NCBI RefSeq assembly: GCF_015070875.1
Contig: NZ_JADDIV010000003.1
Span: forward strand, 682,001-746,000
Reading direction: 5' to 3'
Length of the DNA stretch: 64,000 bases
From: Ramlibacter pallidus
GTDB lineage: Bacteria; Pseudomonadota; Gammaproteobacteria; Burkholderiales; Burkholderiaceae_C
Positions 16,507 to 25,940 of the stretch are shown piece after piece. The notes beneath the pieces are model-generated. The model was not told the origin of the DNA and ran no database searches. It saw nothing but the letters and a program-made list of their open reading frames with translations. Each line of letters opens with the position of its first letter. Position 1 is the stretch's first letter. The translations under genes were made by a program, and so were the position numbers.

Positions 16507-18654
16507 ATGAAGACCATCCGCTACGAACTCGCCGACGGCATCGCCACCCTCACCTTCGACGAGCCCGGCTCGCCGGTCAACACCATGTGCGCGCAGTGGC
16601 AGGAGGACCTGACCGCCGCCGTGCAGCAGGTGCTGGCGGACAGGGAGGCGATCCGCGGCATCGTGCTGGCCTCGGCCAAGTCCACCTTCTTCGCCGGCGC
16701 CGACCTCAAGGGCACGATGCGGCTGCAGCCGCAGGATGCGCAACAGGTGTTCCGCGAGATCGAGCAGACCAAGAAGAACTTCCGCACGCTGGAGACCCTG
16801 GGCAAGCCGGTGGTCGCCTGCCTGAACGGCGCGGCGCTGGGCGGCGGCTGGGAGGTCGCGCTGGTCGCGCACCACCGTGTGGCGGTCGACCACCCCAAGA
16901 TCCAGTTCGGCTTGCCGGAGATCACGCTCGGCCTCATCCCCGGCGCCTCGGGCATCACCAAGATGACGCGGCTGCTGGGCCTGCTCGGCGCCCAGCCCTA
17001 CATCCTGGAAAGCCAGCTGTTCTCGCCGCGCGAGGCGCTCGACCTGGGCCTGGTGCACGAACTCGTGCCCGACGCGGAAGCGCTGCGCCCTGCCGCGCTC
17101 GCGTGGATCGCGGGCCACCCGCAGGCGCAGCAGCCCTGGGACGCCAGGGACTACCGCATGCCGGGCGGCACGCCCAGCCATCCGAAGATCGCCGGCATGC
17201 TGGCGGTCGCGCCCGCGGCGCTGAAGCAGAAGACCCGCGGCCTCTACCCGGCGCCGGAATACGCGCTGGCCTGCATGGTGGAAGGGGCGCAGGTGGATTT
17301 CGACACCGCGCTGCGCATCGAGAGCCGGTATCTCGCCAAGCTGATCGTGTCGCCGGTGGCGAAGAACATGATCAACACCTTCTTCTTCCACATGAACGCG
17401 ATCAAGTCCGGGCAGTCGCGTCCGAAGTGGGAAGGCCGGTACCAGCCGCAGAAGGTGGGCATCCTGGGCGCCGGGATGATGGGTGCGGGCATCGCCTATG
17501 CGCAGGCCAGCCGCGGCATCGCCACCGTGCTGAAGGACGTCTCGCTGGACAAGGCGGAAGCCGGCAAGGCCTACAGCGCCAGGCTCACGCAGGCGCGCGT
17601 CGACAAGGGCCGCCTGGGCCCGCACGACCAGCAGGCGCTGCTGGCGCGCATCACGCCGACCGAATCGGTGCGCGACCTGGAGGGCTGCGAACTGATCGTG
17701 GAGGCGGTGTTCGAGAACCGCGAACTGAAGGCGCGCGTGACGAAGGAGGCGGAGGCGCTGCTGGCCCCCGGCGGCTTCTTCGCCAGCAACACTTCCACCC
17801 TGCCGATCACCGGGCTGGCCAGGGCCAGCGCGCGGCCGGAGAAATTCGTCGGCATCCACTTCTTCAGCCCGGTCGACAAGATGAAGCTGGTGGAGATCAT
17901 CCGCGGCCAGGCGACCGACGACGAGACGGTGGCCCGTGCCTACGATTACGTGCAGGCCCTCGGCAAGCTGCCGATCGTGGTGAACGACAGCCGCGGCTTC
18001 TTCACCAGCCGCGTGTTCGGCACCTTCGTGATGGAGGGCGCCGCGATGGTGGGCGAAGGCATCCCCGCGGCGGTCGTGGAGCAGGCGGGCGTGCAGGCCG
18101 GCATGCCGGTCGGGCCGCTGGCGGTGCTGGACGAGACCGCCCTCTCGCTGTCCGTCCACGTGCTGGACCAGACCCGGGCGGACATCCGCGCCGAAGGCGG
18201 GACGTACATCGCCACGCCCGGCGAGCTGCTGGTCGAGCGGATGGTCAAGGAGTTCGACCGCAACGGCCGCGCGGCGGGCGGCGGCTTCTACGAATACCCG
18301 CAGGAGAAAGGCGCCAGGAAGTTCCTGTGGCCGGAACTCAAGGCGCTGTTCGAGCGGCCCAGCGTCGCCTGGGACCTGCAGGAGCTGAAGGACAGGCTGC
18401 TGTACCGGCAGGCGATCGAGACGGCGCGCTGCCTGTCTGAAGGCGTGCTCACCAGCCTGCACGACGCCAACATCGGCTCGATCTTCGGCATCGGCTTCCC
18501 GGCCTGGACCGGCGGTGCGATGCAGTTCATCTACGGGACGGGCATCGATGCCTTCCTGCACCGCGCGGAGGTCCTCGCGGGCAAGTACGGCCCCGGCTTC
18601 GCCGTCTCGCCCCAGGTCAAGGACACCCTCCGGCGCCACGCGCCGCGGTACTGA
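16507..18654 (+). CDS. 3-hydroxyacyl-CoA dehydrogenase/enoyl-CoA hydratase (FadJ/FadB-type)
   Basis: 715 residues, the usual length of the multifunctional alpha subunit. Residues 1-190 form the crotonase domain (STFFAGADLKG; GAALGGGWEVAL as the oxyanion region). A Rossmann NAD site GILGAGMMGAGIAYA begins near residue 318. HFFSPVDKMKLVEI is the hydroxyacyl-CoA dehydrogenase signature, followed by the two C-terminal helical domains. It hydrates 2-enoyl-CoA and oxidises the 3-hydroxy product. It lies between the thiolase and an aldehyde dehydrogenase with gaps of seven and two bases. Confidence 0.92.
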   Translation: MKTIRYELADGIATLTFDEPGSPVNTMCAQWQEDLTAAVQQVLADREAIRGIVLASAKSTFFAGADLKGTMRLQPQDAQQVFREIEQTKKNFRTLETLGKPVVACLNGAALGGGWEVALVAHHRVAVDHPKIQFGLPEITLGLIPGASGITKMTRLLGLLGAQPYILESQLFSPREALDLGLVHELVPDAEALRPAALAWIAGHPQAQQPWDARDYRMPGGTPSHPKIAGMLAVAPAALKQKTRGLYPAPEYALACMVEGAQVDFDTALRIESRYLAKLIVSPVAKNMINTFFFHMNAIKSGQSRPKWEGRYQPQKVGILGAGMMGAGIAYAQASRGIATVLKDVSLDKAEAGKAYSARLTQARVDKGRLGPHDQQALLARITPTESVRDLEGCELIVEAVFENRELKARVTKEAEALLAPGGFFASNTSTLPITGLARASARPEKFVGIHFFSPVDKMKLVEIIRGQATDDETVARAYDYVQALGKLPIVVNDSRGFFTSRVFGTFVMEGAAMVGEGIPAAVVEQAGVQAGMPVGPLAVLDETALSLSVHVLDQTRADIRAEGGTYIATPGELLVERMVKEFDRNGRAAGGGFYEYPQEKGARKFLWPELKALFERPSVAWDLQELKDRLLYRQAIETARCLSEGVLTSLHDANIGSIFGIGFPAWTGGAMQFIYGTGIDAFLHRAEVLAGKYGPGFAVSPQVKDTLRRHAPRY

Positions 18655-18656
18655 CC

Positions 18657-20072
18657 ATGGACCGCGCTCCCGGACTCCCCGCCTTGTTCGCGGGACAGCG
18701 CGAGGCCTTCGCCCGCGAGCCCTACCCTTCGCTCGCCGTGCGGCTCGACCGGCTGGCCCGGCTGCGCACGCTGCTGGAAAGGCATGGCGATCACCTCGCC
18801 CAGGCCATCTCCGCGGATTTCGGCAACCGTTCCCTGCACGAGACGGCCATCGCGGAAACGTTCATCGTGCTGGCGGCCATCGCGCACACCCGCCGGCACC
18901 TGAAGCGCTGGATGAAGGCGCGGCGCGTGCCGACCTCGTTCCACTCCCTGCCGGGAACGAGCCGCATCCTGCCCCAGCCCGTCGGCGTGGTGGGCGTCGT
19001 GAGTCCCTGGAACTACCCGCTGCAGCTGGCATTGGCCCCGATGGTGGCGGCCCTGGCCGCGGGCAACCGCGTGCTGGTGAAGCCCAGCGAACTCACGCCC
19101 GGGTTCGCGGGCCTGCTGGCGGAACTCGTCTCCGGCGCCTTCGCCCCCGACGAGGCGGCGGTCGTCCTCGGTGACGCCGACGTCGGCAAGGCGTTCGTGG
19201 CCCAACCTTTCGACCACCTGTTCTTCACCGGCTCCACGGCGGTCGGGCGCCAGGTCGCCCTCGCGGCGGCGGCACACCTCACGCCGGTGACACTGGAGCT
19301 GGGGGGCAAGTCTCCGGCCCTCGTGGACACCGGGGCGGACCTGCAGGAAGCGGCGGCACGGATCGCCGCGGGCAAGCTTTTCAACGCGGGCCAGACCTGC
19401 ATCGCGCCCGACTACGTGCTGTTGCCGCGCGGGCAGGAGGAGGCCTTCGCACGCGCCTACCGGCAGGCGGTCCTGCGCATGTATCCGCGGCTGGAGGAGA
19501 ACCCGGACTACACCAGCATCGTCAATGCGCGCCACTACCAGCGGCTCGAAGGCCTGGTGCAGGACGCGCAGCAGCGCGGCGCCCGCGTGCTGCCGATCGC
19601 GCCCGAAGGAGAGTCCGCCGACCCCGCGCGGCGCAAGCTGCGTCCGGCCGTGCTGCTGGAGGTCGCCCCGGACATGGCGGTCATGCAGGAGGAAATCTTC
19701 GGCCCGCTGCTGCCCGTGCTGCCCTACGACAGGCTCGACGACGCGATCGCCTTCGTGAACGCCCGTCCGCGGCCGCTGGCGCTCTACTGGTTCGGCCACG
19801 ACGCCGCCCGCCGGCAGGCCGTGCTGACCCGCACCGTCTCCGGCGGCGTCACGGTGAACGACGTTCTCCTGCACATCGCGCAGGAGAACCTGCCGTTCGG
19901 CGGCGCCGGCGAAAGCGGCATCGGCGCCTACCACGGCGAGCACGGATTCCGGCTCTTCTCCAAGGAGAAGCCAGTCTTCATCCAGTCCCGCCTGGCCGGC
20001 AACGCCTTGCTGCGCCCTCCGTACGGCCCGGCGACGGAACGGGTGCTCCGGCTGCTGCGCAAGCTGGTCTAG
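18657..20072 (+). CDS. aldehyde dehydrogenase, coniferyl aldehyde dehydrogenase type
   Basis: 471 residues. NAD-dependent aldehyde dehydrogenase with the general base E214 (VTLELGGKSP) and the nucleophile C248 (FNAGQTCIAPDY). VVSPWNYPLQLALAPMVAAL and a short C-terminus without the usual dimer extension fit the class 3 / coniferyl aldehyde group. It starts two bases after the FadJ stop, so it belongs to the same operon. It may feed fatty or aromatic aldehydes into the acyl-CoA pathway; the substrate is inferred only. Confidence 0.87.
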   Translation: MDRAPGLPALFAGQREAFAREPYPSLAVRLDRLARLRTLLERHGDHLAQAISADFGNRSLHETAIAETFIVLAAIAHTRRHLKRWMKARRVPTSFHSLPGTSRILPQPVGVVGVVSPWNYPLQLALAPMVAALAAGNRVLVKPSELTPGFAGLLAELVSGAFAPDEAAVVLGDADVGKAFVAQPFDHLFFTGSTAVGRQVALAAAAHLTPVTLELGGKSPALVDTGADLQEAAARIAAGKLFNAGQTCIAPDYVLLPRGQEEAFARAYRQAVLRMYPRLEENPDYTSIVNARHYQRLEGLVQDAQQRGARVLPIAPEGESADPARRKLRPAVLLEVAPDMAVMQEEIFGPLLPVLPYDRLDDAIAFVNARPRPLALYWFGHDAARRQAVLTRTVSGGVTVNDVLLHIAQENLPFGGAGESGIGAYHGEHGFRLFSKEKPVFIQSRLAGNALLRPPYGPATERVLRLLRKLV

Positions 20073-20139
20073 GGACGCACAGGCCGCAGCCGGCCGCGGA
20101 ATCGTTGACTCCGGCAAGTATCTGGCCGACACTCGCCGC

Positions 20140-21069
20140 ATGCCCGCCCAGACCGTCGCCCCGTCCGACGTGCGCGCCGTGCGCGCCTTCAACCGCTTCT
20201 ACACGCAGCGCATCGGCATCCTCAAGCGCTACCTCGACACCGATTTCACGCTAACCGAAGTGCGGGTGCTCTACGAGCTGGCGCACCGCCCGCCGCTCAC
20301 CGCGCGGGAACTGGTGCGCGACCTGGAACTCGACGCCGGCTACCTGAGCCGCATCCTGCGGCGCTTCGAGGACAAGGGCTGGCTCGCCCGCGAGCGCAAC
20401 GCCGAGGACGCGCGGCAGCACCTCCTGCGGCTGACCGAAGCCGGCTACGCCACCTTCGCCCCGCTGCAGCAGAAGTCGCGCGACGAAGCGGCCGACCTGT
20501 TGCGCACGGTGGCGCCGCCTGCGCGTCCCCGCCTGATCCAGGCGCTGGACACCGTGCACCGGCTGCTGGAGCCGCCGGCGGCGGATGCCCGCCGCATCGT
20601 GCTGCGGGACCCGCGCCCCGGCGACATGGGCTGGGTGGTGCAGATGCACGCGGAGCTCTACGCGCGGGAATACGGGTGGAACTCGGAGTTCGAAGCGCTC
20701 GTGGCGGAGATCGCCGCCCGCTTCCTCCGCGACTTCGATCCCGCCTGCGAGAAAGGCTGGATCGCCGAAGTGGACGGCGAGCGCGCCGGATGCGTGTTCC
20801 TGGTGCGCAAGTCGGCCACCGTGGCACAACTGCGCCTGCTGGCGCTGCAGCCGGAGGCGCGGGGCCTCGGCCTCGGCGGGCGGCTCACGGACGCCTGCAT
20901 CGCCTTCGCCCGCGACAAGGGCTACCGCAGGATGGTGCTGTGGACGCAGGCCAACCTGGCGGCCGCGCGTGCCATCTATGCCTCGCGCGGCTTCGTGCTG
21001 AAGGAAAGCGTGCCCAACGAGGCGTTCGGGAAGAAGCTGGTGAGCGAGACCTGGGAGCTGCGGCTCTGA
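20140..21069 (+). CDS. MarR-GNAT fusion regulator/acetyltransferase
   Basis: 309 residues. Residues 10-145 form a MarR winged helix (LTEVRVLYELAHRPPLTARE, then YLSRILRRFEDKGWLARERN). Residues 150-309 form a GNAT N-acetyltransferase with the acetyl-CoA loop QPEARGLGLGGRLTDACI and AARAIYASRGFVL. Such fusions are known; the transferase probably modifies a small molecule or amino group and the MarR part responds to it. The EamA exporter and chromate transporter genes follow in the same direction, so it may control them. Confidence 0.86.
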   Translation: MPAQTVAPSDVRAVRAFNRFYTQRIGILKRYLDTDFTLTEVRVLYELAHRPPLTARELVRDLELDAGYLSRILRRFEDKGWLARERNAEDARQHLLRLTEAGYATFAPLQQKSRDEAADLLRTVAPPARPRLIQALDTVHRLLEPPAADARRIVLRDPRPGDMGWVVQMHAELYAREYGWNSEFEALVAEIAARFLRDFDPACEKGWIAEVDGERAGCVFLVRKSATVAQLRLLALQPEARGLGLGGRLTDACIAFARDKGYRRMVLWTQANLAAARAIYASRGFVLKESVPNEAFGKKLVSETWELRL

Positions 21070-21965
21070 ACCTGGCCCTGCTCGCGGCCGCCGCCACCGG
21101 CGTGCAGGTCGGCGCCGCCATCGTCGCCTCTCGCTTCGTGGTGGCGGACGTGCCGCCGCTCACGCTGGCCATGCTGCGCTACGCGATCGGCTTGGCCTGC
21201 CTGCTGCCGTTCGCGCTGCCGGCGCTGCGCACGCTGCCCCGTGGGCTGCCACTGCGCGACCTCGCGGCGATGGCCGCCCTGGGCACCGGCCAGTTCGGGA
21301 TCCTCATCGCGCTGCTGAACTGGGGCCTGCAGAGCGTGGCGGCCGCGCCCGCGGCGCTGGTCTTCAGCCTGTTCCCCCTGATCACGCTGCTGCTCGGGGC
21401 CGCCCTCGGCCGCGAACGGGTGACGGGCGCCCTGCTGGGCGGCGTGCTGCTGTCCATCGCGGGGGTCGGGCTGGCCCTCTCTTCCAGGCTGCAAGGCGCG
21501 GGCGGCGGCAGCTGGTGGGGCGAGCTGGCGGTGTTCGCCGCGGCCTGCGTCGGCGCGCTGTGCAGCGTGCTGTACCGGCCCTACCTGCGGCGCTACCCGA
21601 CGCTGCCGGTCTCCGCGTTCGCCATGCTCGCCTCGGTGCTGTTCCTGTCCCTCGCCGCGGCGACCGAGAGCTGGCCGGCGCGCGTGGTGGCGATGGATGC
21701 GCGCGCATGGGGCGTGGTGGCGTTCATCGGCGTGTCCAGCGGCATCGGCTATTTCTGGTGGCTCTACGCACTGAAGCACGAGTCGCCCACCCGGGTCACC
21801 GTGTTCCTGGCGCTCAACCCGGTGACGGCCGCCCTGCTCGGCTGGCCGCTGCTGGGTGAGCGGCTGCCGCCCACGACCTTCGCCGCCCTCGGCTGCATCG
21901 CGGCGGGGCTTTGGCTCGCCACCCGGCGCACGGCGTCGGCGAACCGACAGCCTGCCCCGGGATAA
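21066..21965 (+). CDS. EamA family transporter (DMT superfamily)
   Basis: About 299 residues with ten hydrophobic segments in two EamA repeats. The second repeat ends with VFLALNPVTAALLGWPLLGE, the family signature. There is no ATG near the N-terminus. A CTG at 21066 fits best: GGGAG lies eight bases upstream and the residues after it (NLALLAAAATGVQVGAAIVA) read as the first membrane helix. It would overlap the MarR-GNAT stop by four bases. A GTG at 21102 is the alternative. The family exports amino acids, nucleosides or other metabolites. Confidence 0.8.
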   Translation: MNLALLAAAATGVQVGAAIVASRFVVADVPPLTLAMLRYAIGLACLLPFALPALRTLPRGLPLRDLAAMAALGTGQFGILIALLNWGLQSVAAAPAALVFSLFPLITLLLGAALGRERVTGALLGGVLLSIAGVGLALSSRLQGAGGGSWWGELAVFAAACVGALCSVLYRPYLRRYPTLPVSAFAMLASVLFLSLAAATESWPARVVAMDARAWGVVAFIGVSSGIGYFWWLYALKHESPTRVTVFLALNPVTAALLGWPLLGERLPPTTFAALGCIAAGLWLATRRTASANRQPAPG

Positions 21966-21972
21966 TCGCGCC

Positions 21973-22554
21973 ATGCCTGCTTCGACCGATGCCGACGGGG
22001 CGCCGCTCGCGCGGCCCCGCTCCTGCCGCGACCTCTTCGTCTCCTTATCGGTGCTGGCGCTGCAGGGCTTCGGCGGCGTGCTGGCCGTGGTCCAGCGGGA
22101 GATGGTCGAACGCAAGCGCTGGATGACGCGCGAGGAGTTCGTCGAGGAATGGGCCGTGGCGCAGATCATGCCGGGCCCGAACGTCGTCAACCTCTCGATC
22201 ATGCTGGGCGCGCGCTACTTCGGCTGGCGCGGTTCGCTTGCCGCCGTGGCGGGCATGCTCACGTTCCCGCTGCTGGTGGTGCTCGCGCTGGCGCTGGTGT
22301 ACGCGGAGTTCTCCGCCAATCCCCAGGTGGCCGGCGCGCTGCGCGGCATGGGCGCCGTGGCCGCCGGGCTGATCACCGCGACCGGCCTGAAGCTGCTGCC
22401 CGCGCTGCGCAGGAACGCCCTCGGGGTGCCCCTGTCGGCGCTGTTCGGCGTGCTGGTGTTCGTCGCGGTGGCCTGGCTGAAGCTGCCGCTGCTGGCCGTG
22501 CTCCTGGTGCTGGGCGGCATCGCCTGCGTGCTGGCGTACCGGAGGCTCGCATGA
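21973..22554 (+). CDS. chromate transporter, N-terminal-type half
   Basis: 193 residues. LSVLALQGFGGVLAVVQREM and EEWAVAQIMPGPNVVNLSIM are the CHR-domain signatures; five or six membrane helices follow. The short-chain CHR proteins work as pairs of oppositely oriented halves. The partner gene starts at 22551 with an ATGA overlap. The pair probably exports chromate or transports a related anion such as sulphate. Confidence 0.87.
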   Translation: MPASTDADGAPLARPRSCRDLFVSLSVLALQGFGGVLAVVQREMVERKRWMTREEFVEEWAVAQIMPGPNVVNLSIMLGARYFGWRGSLAAVAGMLTFPLLVVLALALVYAEFSANPQVAGALRGMGAVAAGLITATGLKLLPALRRNALGVPLSALFGVLVFVAVAWLKLPLLAVLLVLGGIACVLAYRRLA

Positions 22555-23126
22555 ACCCGATCGTGATGCAGGGCCCCGACTGGCTCGCGCTGCTGGCGCA
22601 CTACCTCTCGCTGTCGATGCTGTGCGTGGGCGGCGCGATCGCCACGGCGCCGGACATGCACCGCTTCCTGGTGCAGGAGAAGGCCTGGTTGACGGACCCG
22701 CAGTTCAGCGCCTCGATCGCAATCGCGCAGGCGGCGCCGGGGCCGAACGTGCTCTTCACCGCGCTCATGGGCTGGAACGTCGGCCTCAATGCCGGCGGCC
22801 TCTGGCCCGCCTTGCTCGGGATGGTGCTGACCCTGGGCGGCATCATGCTCCCGAGCTCGCTGGTGGTGTACTTCACCTCGCAATGGAGCCATCGCAACCG
22901 CGACCTGCGCGCGGTGCGTGCGTTCAAGCAAGGCATGGCGCCGCTGGTGGTGGCACTGCTGATCGCCACCGGGTTCATCCTCGCCACCGCGCAGGGCTAC
23001 GCGTGGAGCCACTGGCCCGCGTGGCTGCTGGCCGCCGTCACCACGGTCATCGTGTGGCGCACCCGCGTCCACCTCTTGTGGCTGCTGGGCGCGGGTGCGG
23101 TGCTCGGCTGGTTCGGCTTCGTCTGA
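22551..23126 (+). CDS. chromate transporter, C-terminal-type half
   Basis: 191 residues. SLSMLCVGGAIATAPDMHRF and ASIAIAQAAPGPNVLFTALMG repeat the CHR motifs of the previous gene, but diverged. The start overlaps the previous stop by four bases, with GGAGG just upstream. That implies translational coupling and equal amounts of the two halves. It converges with the sirtuin gene, whose stop is two bases away. Confidence 0.87.
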   Translation: MNPIVMQGPDWLALLAHYLSLSMLCVGGAIATAPDMHRFLVQEKAWLTDPQFSASIAIAQAAPGPNVLFTALMGWNVGLNAGGLWPALLGMVLTLGGIMLPSSLVVYFTSQWSHRNRDLRAVRAFKQGMAPLVVALLIATGFILATAQGYAWSHWPAWLLAAVTTVIVWRTRVHLLWLLGAGAVLGWFGFV

Positions 23127-23128
23127 AC

Positions 23129-23851
23129 TCAGGACGCCACGTCGGGCAGCAGTTGCGGGAGCGCGCCCGCGGCCGTCTCGCGCAAGACCGCATCGGCAGC
23201 GTCGTCCAGTTCGCTGGGATGCGGATTGACGATGACGACCCGGCCGTGCGTGGCGCGCGCGAGGCCCGCGGCGGGATGGACGACGCCGGAGGTGCCCACC
23301 ACCAGCATCAGGTCGCAACCGGCCGCGGCCTCCGCCGCCGCCGCCAGTTCGGCCCGGGGCAGCATCTCGCCGAACCAGACCACCGCCGGCCGGCGCAGGT
23401 TGCCGCAGGCTGCGCAGCGCGGCGGAGCACCCGCCACCGTGTTCGCGGGCGTGCAGCAGGCGCGGGGCGCGTCCAGCCAGCGGTCCTCGGCGATGTTGCC
23501 GTGCAGGGCCAGCACCTCCGGGGAGCCCGCCCGCTGGTGCAGCCCGTCCACATTCTGCGTGACGACCGTGAGCCGCCCGGGATGCCGCTGCTGGAAGGCG
23601 GCGATCGCAAGATGGCCCGCGTTCGGCTGCACCCGGGCGATCATGGCGCGACGGGATGCGTACCACTCCCACACCAGCTTCGGGTCGGCGCGGAACGCCT
23701 GCTCCGTCGCCAGGTCTTCCGGCCTGAACTTCGCCCACAGGCCCGTCTGCGCATCGCGGAAGGTGGGCACGCCGGACTCCGCGCTCATCCCGGCGCCGCT
23801 CAGCACGACGATGCGCCGGGCGGCGCGGACCCAGTCCGCGACCTGCTGCAT
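23129..23851 (-). CDS. cobB: NAD-dependent protein deacylase (sirtuin, CobB-like)
   Basis: 240 residues. NAD-binding GAGMSAESGVPTFRD at 19-33, TQNVDGLHQRAG at 98-109 and the catalytic H117 (LHGN) are all present. Y64-A-S-R67 matches the Tyr-Arg pair of class III sirtuins, so desuccinylase or depropionylase activity is possible. The zinc site is odd: the second pair is normal (C146-x-x-C149) but the first reads C132-C133 instead of C-x-x-C. The start overlaps the rlmB stop (TGATG), so it is translationally coupled to rlmB. Confidence 0.87.
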   Translation of the reverse strand: MQQVADWVRAARRIVVLSGAGMSAESGVPTFRDAQTGLWAKFRPEDLATEQAFRADPKLVWEWYASRRAMIARVQPNAGHLAIAAFQQRHPGRLTVVTQNVDGLHQRAGSPEVLALHGNIAEDRWLDAPRACCTPANTVAGAPPRCAACGNLRRPAVVWFGEMLPRAELAAAAEAAAGCDLMLVVGTSGVVHPAAGLARATHGRVVIVNPHPSELDDAADAVLRETAAGALPQLLPDVAS

Positions 23852-24585
23852 CACAGGCGCTGGCGCACGGCCTCGTACAGGCAAATGCCGCTGGCCACCG
23901 ACACGTTGAGGCTCTCCACGGCACCCAGCATCGGGATGGAGACGAGCGCGTCGCAGGTCTTCTTCGTCAGCTGGCGCAGGCCCGCGCCTTCGGCGCCGAG
24001 CACCAGGGCCGTCGGGCCCTTCAGGTCCGACTGGTACAGCGTCTGCGTGCCCTCCTCCGACAGCCCCAGGCACCAGATGTTGCGCTCCTTCAGCTCGCCC
24101 AGCGTGCGCGCCAGGTTGGTCACCATGAAGTAAGGCACCGTCTCGGCGGCGCCGCTCGCCACCTTGGCGACGGTGGCATTGAGGCCGACGGCGTGGTCCT
24201 TGGGCGCGATGACCGCATGCGCGCCGGCGCCGTCCGCCACCCGCAGGCACGCGCCCAAGTTGTGCGGGTCGGTCACGCCGTCCAGCACCAGCAGCAGGGG
24301 CGGCACCGCGATGCCGTCCAGCAGGTCGTCCAGGGAGTTCGTCACCGGCAGCGCCTCGACGCGCGCCACCACGCCCTGGTGGCCGGCGCTGCCCGCCAGC
24401 CGCGACAGGCGCAAGGCGTCGGCCTCGATCGTCTTGAGCCCGGCCTCCTGCACCTTCTGCAGGAACTGGCGCATGCGCGCGTCCCGGCGCGCCGTCTCGA
24501 CGTAGATCTCCAGGATGGATTGCGGCGCGGTGCGCAGGCGCACGCCGACCGCGTGGAAGCCGAACAGGACTTTGGGGGAGGACAT
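23851..24585 (-). CDS. rlmB: 23S rRNA (guanosine(2251)-2'-O)-methyltransferase RlmB
   Basis: 244 residues. SpoU family, with an N-terminal substrate-binding domain ([19 protein letters not shown]) and the knotted methyltransferase domain. Motif 1 is [21 protein letters not shown], shown here with the key residues N and R; motif 2 is [10 protein letters not shown]; motif 3 is [18 protein letters not shown]. It methylates G2251 in the P-loop of 23S rRNA. The sirtuin gene follows with a one-base overlap. Confidence 0.93.
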   Translation of the reverse strand: MSSPKVLFGFHAVGVRLRTAPQSILEIYVETARRDARMRQFLQKVQEAGLKTIEADALRLSRLAGSAGHQGVVARVEALPVTNSLDDLLDGIAVPPLLLVLDGVTDPHNLGACLRVADGAGAHAVIAPKDHAVGLNATVAKVASGAAETVPYFMVTNLARTLGELKERNIWCLGLSEEGTQTLYQSDLKGPTALVLGAEGAGLRQLTKKTCDALVSIPMLGAVESLNVSVASGICLYEAVRQRL

Positions 24586-24616
24586 CGGCGGGATTATCCC
24601 GCCTGCCCCGTCCGCC

Positions 24617-25294
24617 TTAGGTGGCCTCGGCCACCCGTCCCGCTTCGATGGTGATGCGGCGGCGGCAGCGTTCGGCGATGCCGCGGTCGTGCGTGACCAG
24701 CACCAGCGTCGTGCCCAGTTCCTGGTTCAGGTCGAACATCAGCTGCATCACCGTCTCGCCGGTGGCGAAATCCAGGCTGCCGGTCGGCTCGTCGGCCAGC
24801 AACACGGCCGGCTGCACCACGAAGGCACGCGCCAGCGCCACGCGCTGCTGCTCGCCGCCCGAGAGGACCTTGGGGTAATGGCCCAGGCGCTCGCCCAGGC
24901 CGACGCGACCCAGCATCTCGGTGGCGGCCTTGCGGGCGTCCTTGCGGCCGGCCAGCTCGAGCGGGAGCATCACGTTCTCCAGCGCCGTCAGGTTCCCCAT
25001 GAGCTGGAAGCTCTGGAAGACGAAGCCCACCTGCCGCGCCCGCAGCTCGGCCCGGGCGTCCTCGTCCAGCGCGAACAGGTCCTGTCCGGCCAGCCGCACC
25101 GTGCCGCGGGTGGGCGTGTCGAGGCCCGCGATGATCGACAGCAGCGTGCTCTTGCCGGAACCGGACGCGCCCACGATGGCGGCGGTCTCCCTCCGGGACA
25201 GCGAGAAATCGATATCGCGGAGAATGTCGAGGGTACCGGTCGAGTCGGTGACCGACTTGTGGACGTGTTCGACGGAGATGATGGGTTCTGACAT
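24617..25294 (-). CDS. ABC transporter ATP-binding protein (YbbA/LolD-like)
   Basis: 225 residues. Walker [10 protein letters not shown] at 42-50, Q-loop VFQSFQLM, signature [14 protein letters not shown], Walker [13 protein letters not shown] and the switch histidine in LVTHDR. It belongs to the MacB/LolD/YbbA group that powers FtsX-type permeases. No permease is adjacent; the partner must be elsewhere. The neighbour tesA is divergent, and in enterobacteria ybbA and tesA are also neighbours, which favours YbbA. The ATG shares the CATG tetranucleotide with the tesA start. Confidence 0.88.
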   Translation of the reverse strand: MSEPIISVEHVHKSVTDSTGTLDILRDIDFSLSRRETAAIVGASGSGKSTLLSIIAGLDTPTRGTVRLAGQDLFALDEDARAELRARQVGFVFQSFQLMGNLTALENVMLPLELAGRKDARKAATEMLGRVGLGERLGHYPKVLSGGEQQRVALARAFVVQPAVLLADEPTGSLDFATGETVMQLMFDLNQELGTTLVLVTHDRGIAERCRRRITIEAGRVAEAT

Positions 25295-25940
25295 GCGTGG
25301 TGGTTCGTGGAAGCGGCGTGACTTTATCGCCGCCGGCTTAGCTGTGCCTTATGGGGCCGTCCTGCCGGCGATGGCGGCGGGCACGCCGGTGATCCTCGTC
25401 GTCGGGGATTCGCTGAGCGCCGAGTATGGCCTGAAGCGCGGCACCGGGTGGGTCGCCCTGCTGGAGCAACGCCTCGCCCGCGAGAAGATCCCGGGGAAGG
25501 TGGTCAACGCCAGCATCAGCGGCGACACCACCTCGGGCGGCCGGTCGCGCCTGCCCGCCCTGCTTCAGCAGCACCGGCCGACCCACGTCGTGCTGGAACT
25601 CGGGGGCAACGACGCGCTGCGCGGCCTGCCGCTGGCGATGACGGAGGACAACCTCTCGCAGATGGCGCAGGCAGCGCGCAAGGCCGGCGCGCGCGTGCTG
25701 GTGGTCGGGATGCAGGTTCCACCCAACTACGGCAGCGACTACGCCAACCGTTTCTCCGGCCTCTTCGCCAAGGTGGCGAAGGAGCAGCAGGCCGGCCTCG
25801 TGCCCTTCCTGCTGGCGGGCGTGGCCGACGGGGCCGACCCGACCAGGCTGTTCCAGGCCGACCGCATCCATCCCCGCGAGGAAGCGCACCCGAAGATGCT
25901 GGACAACGTCTGGCCGGAACTGAAGAAGTTGCTGAAATGA
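25293..25940 (+). CDS. tesA: GDSL arylesterase/acyl-CoA thioesterase I (TesA-like)
   Basis: 215 residues. A Tat-like signal (RRDFIAAGLAVPYGAVLPA) precedes the SGNH hydrolase core: block I VVGDSLSAEYGL with the serine, block III LGGND, and block V DRIHPREEAH with the Asp and His. It is a periplasmic lysophospholipase/thioesterase. The chosen ATG overlaps the divergent ybbA start by two bases, so its ribosome binding site lies inside ybbA. A later start at a non-ATG codon is not excluded. Confidence 0.87.
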   Translation: MRGGSWKRRDFIAAGLAVPYGAVLPAMAAGTPVILVVGDSLSAEYGLKRGTGWVALLEQRLAREKIPGKVVNASISGDTTSGGRSRLPALLQQHRPTHVVLELGGNDALRGLPLAMTEDNLSQMAQAARKAGARVLVVGMQVPPNYGSDYANRFSGLFAKVAKEQQAGLVPFLLAGVADGADPTRLFQADRIHPREEAHPKMLDNVWPELKKLLK

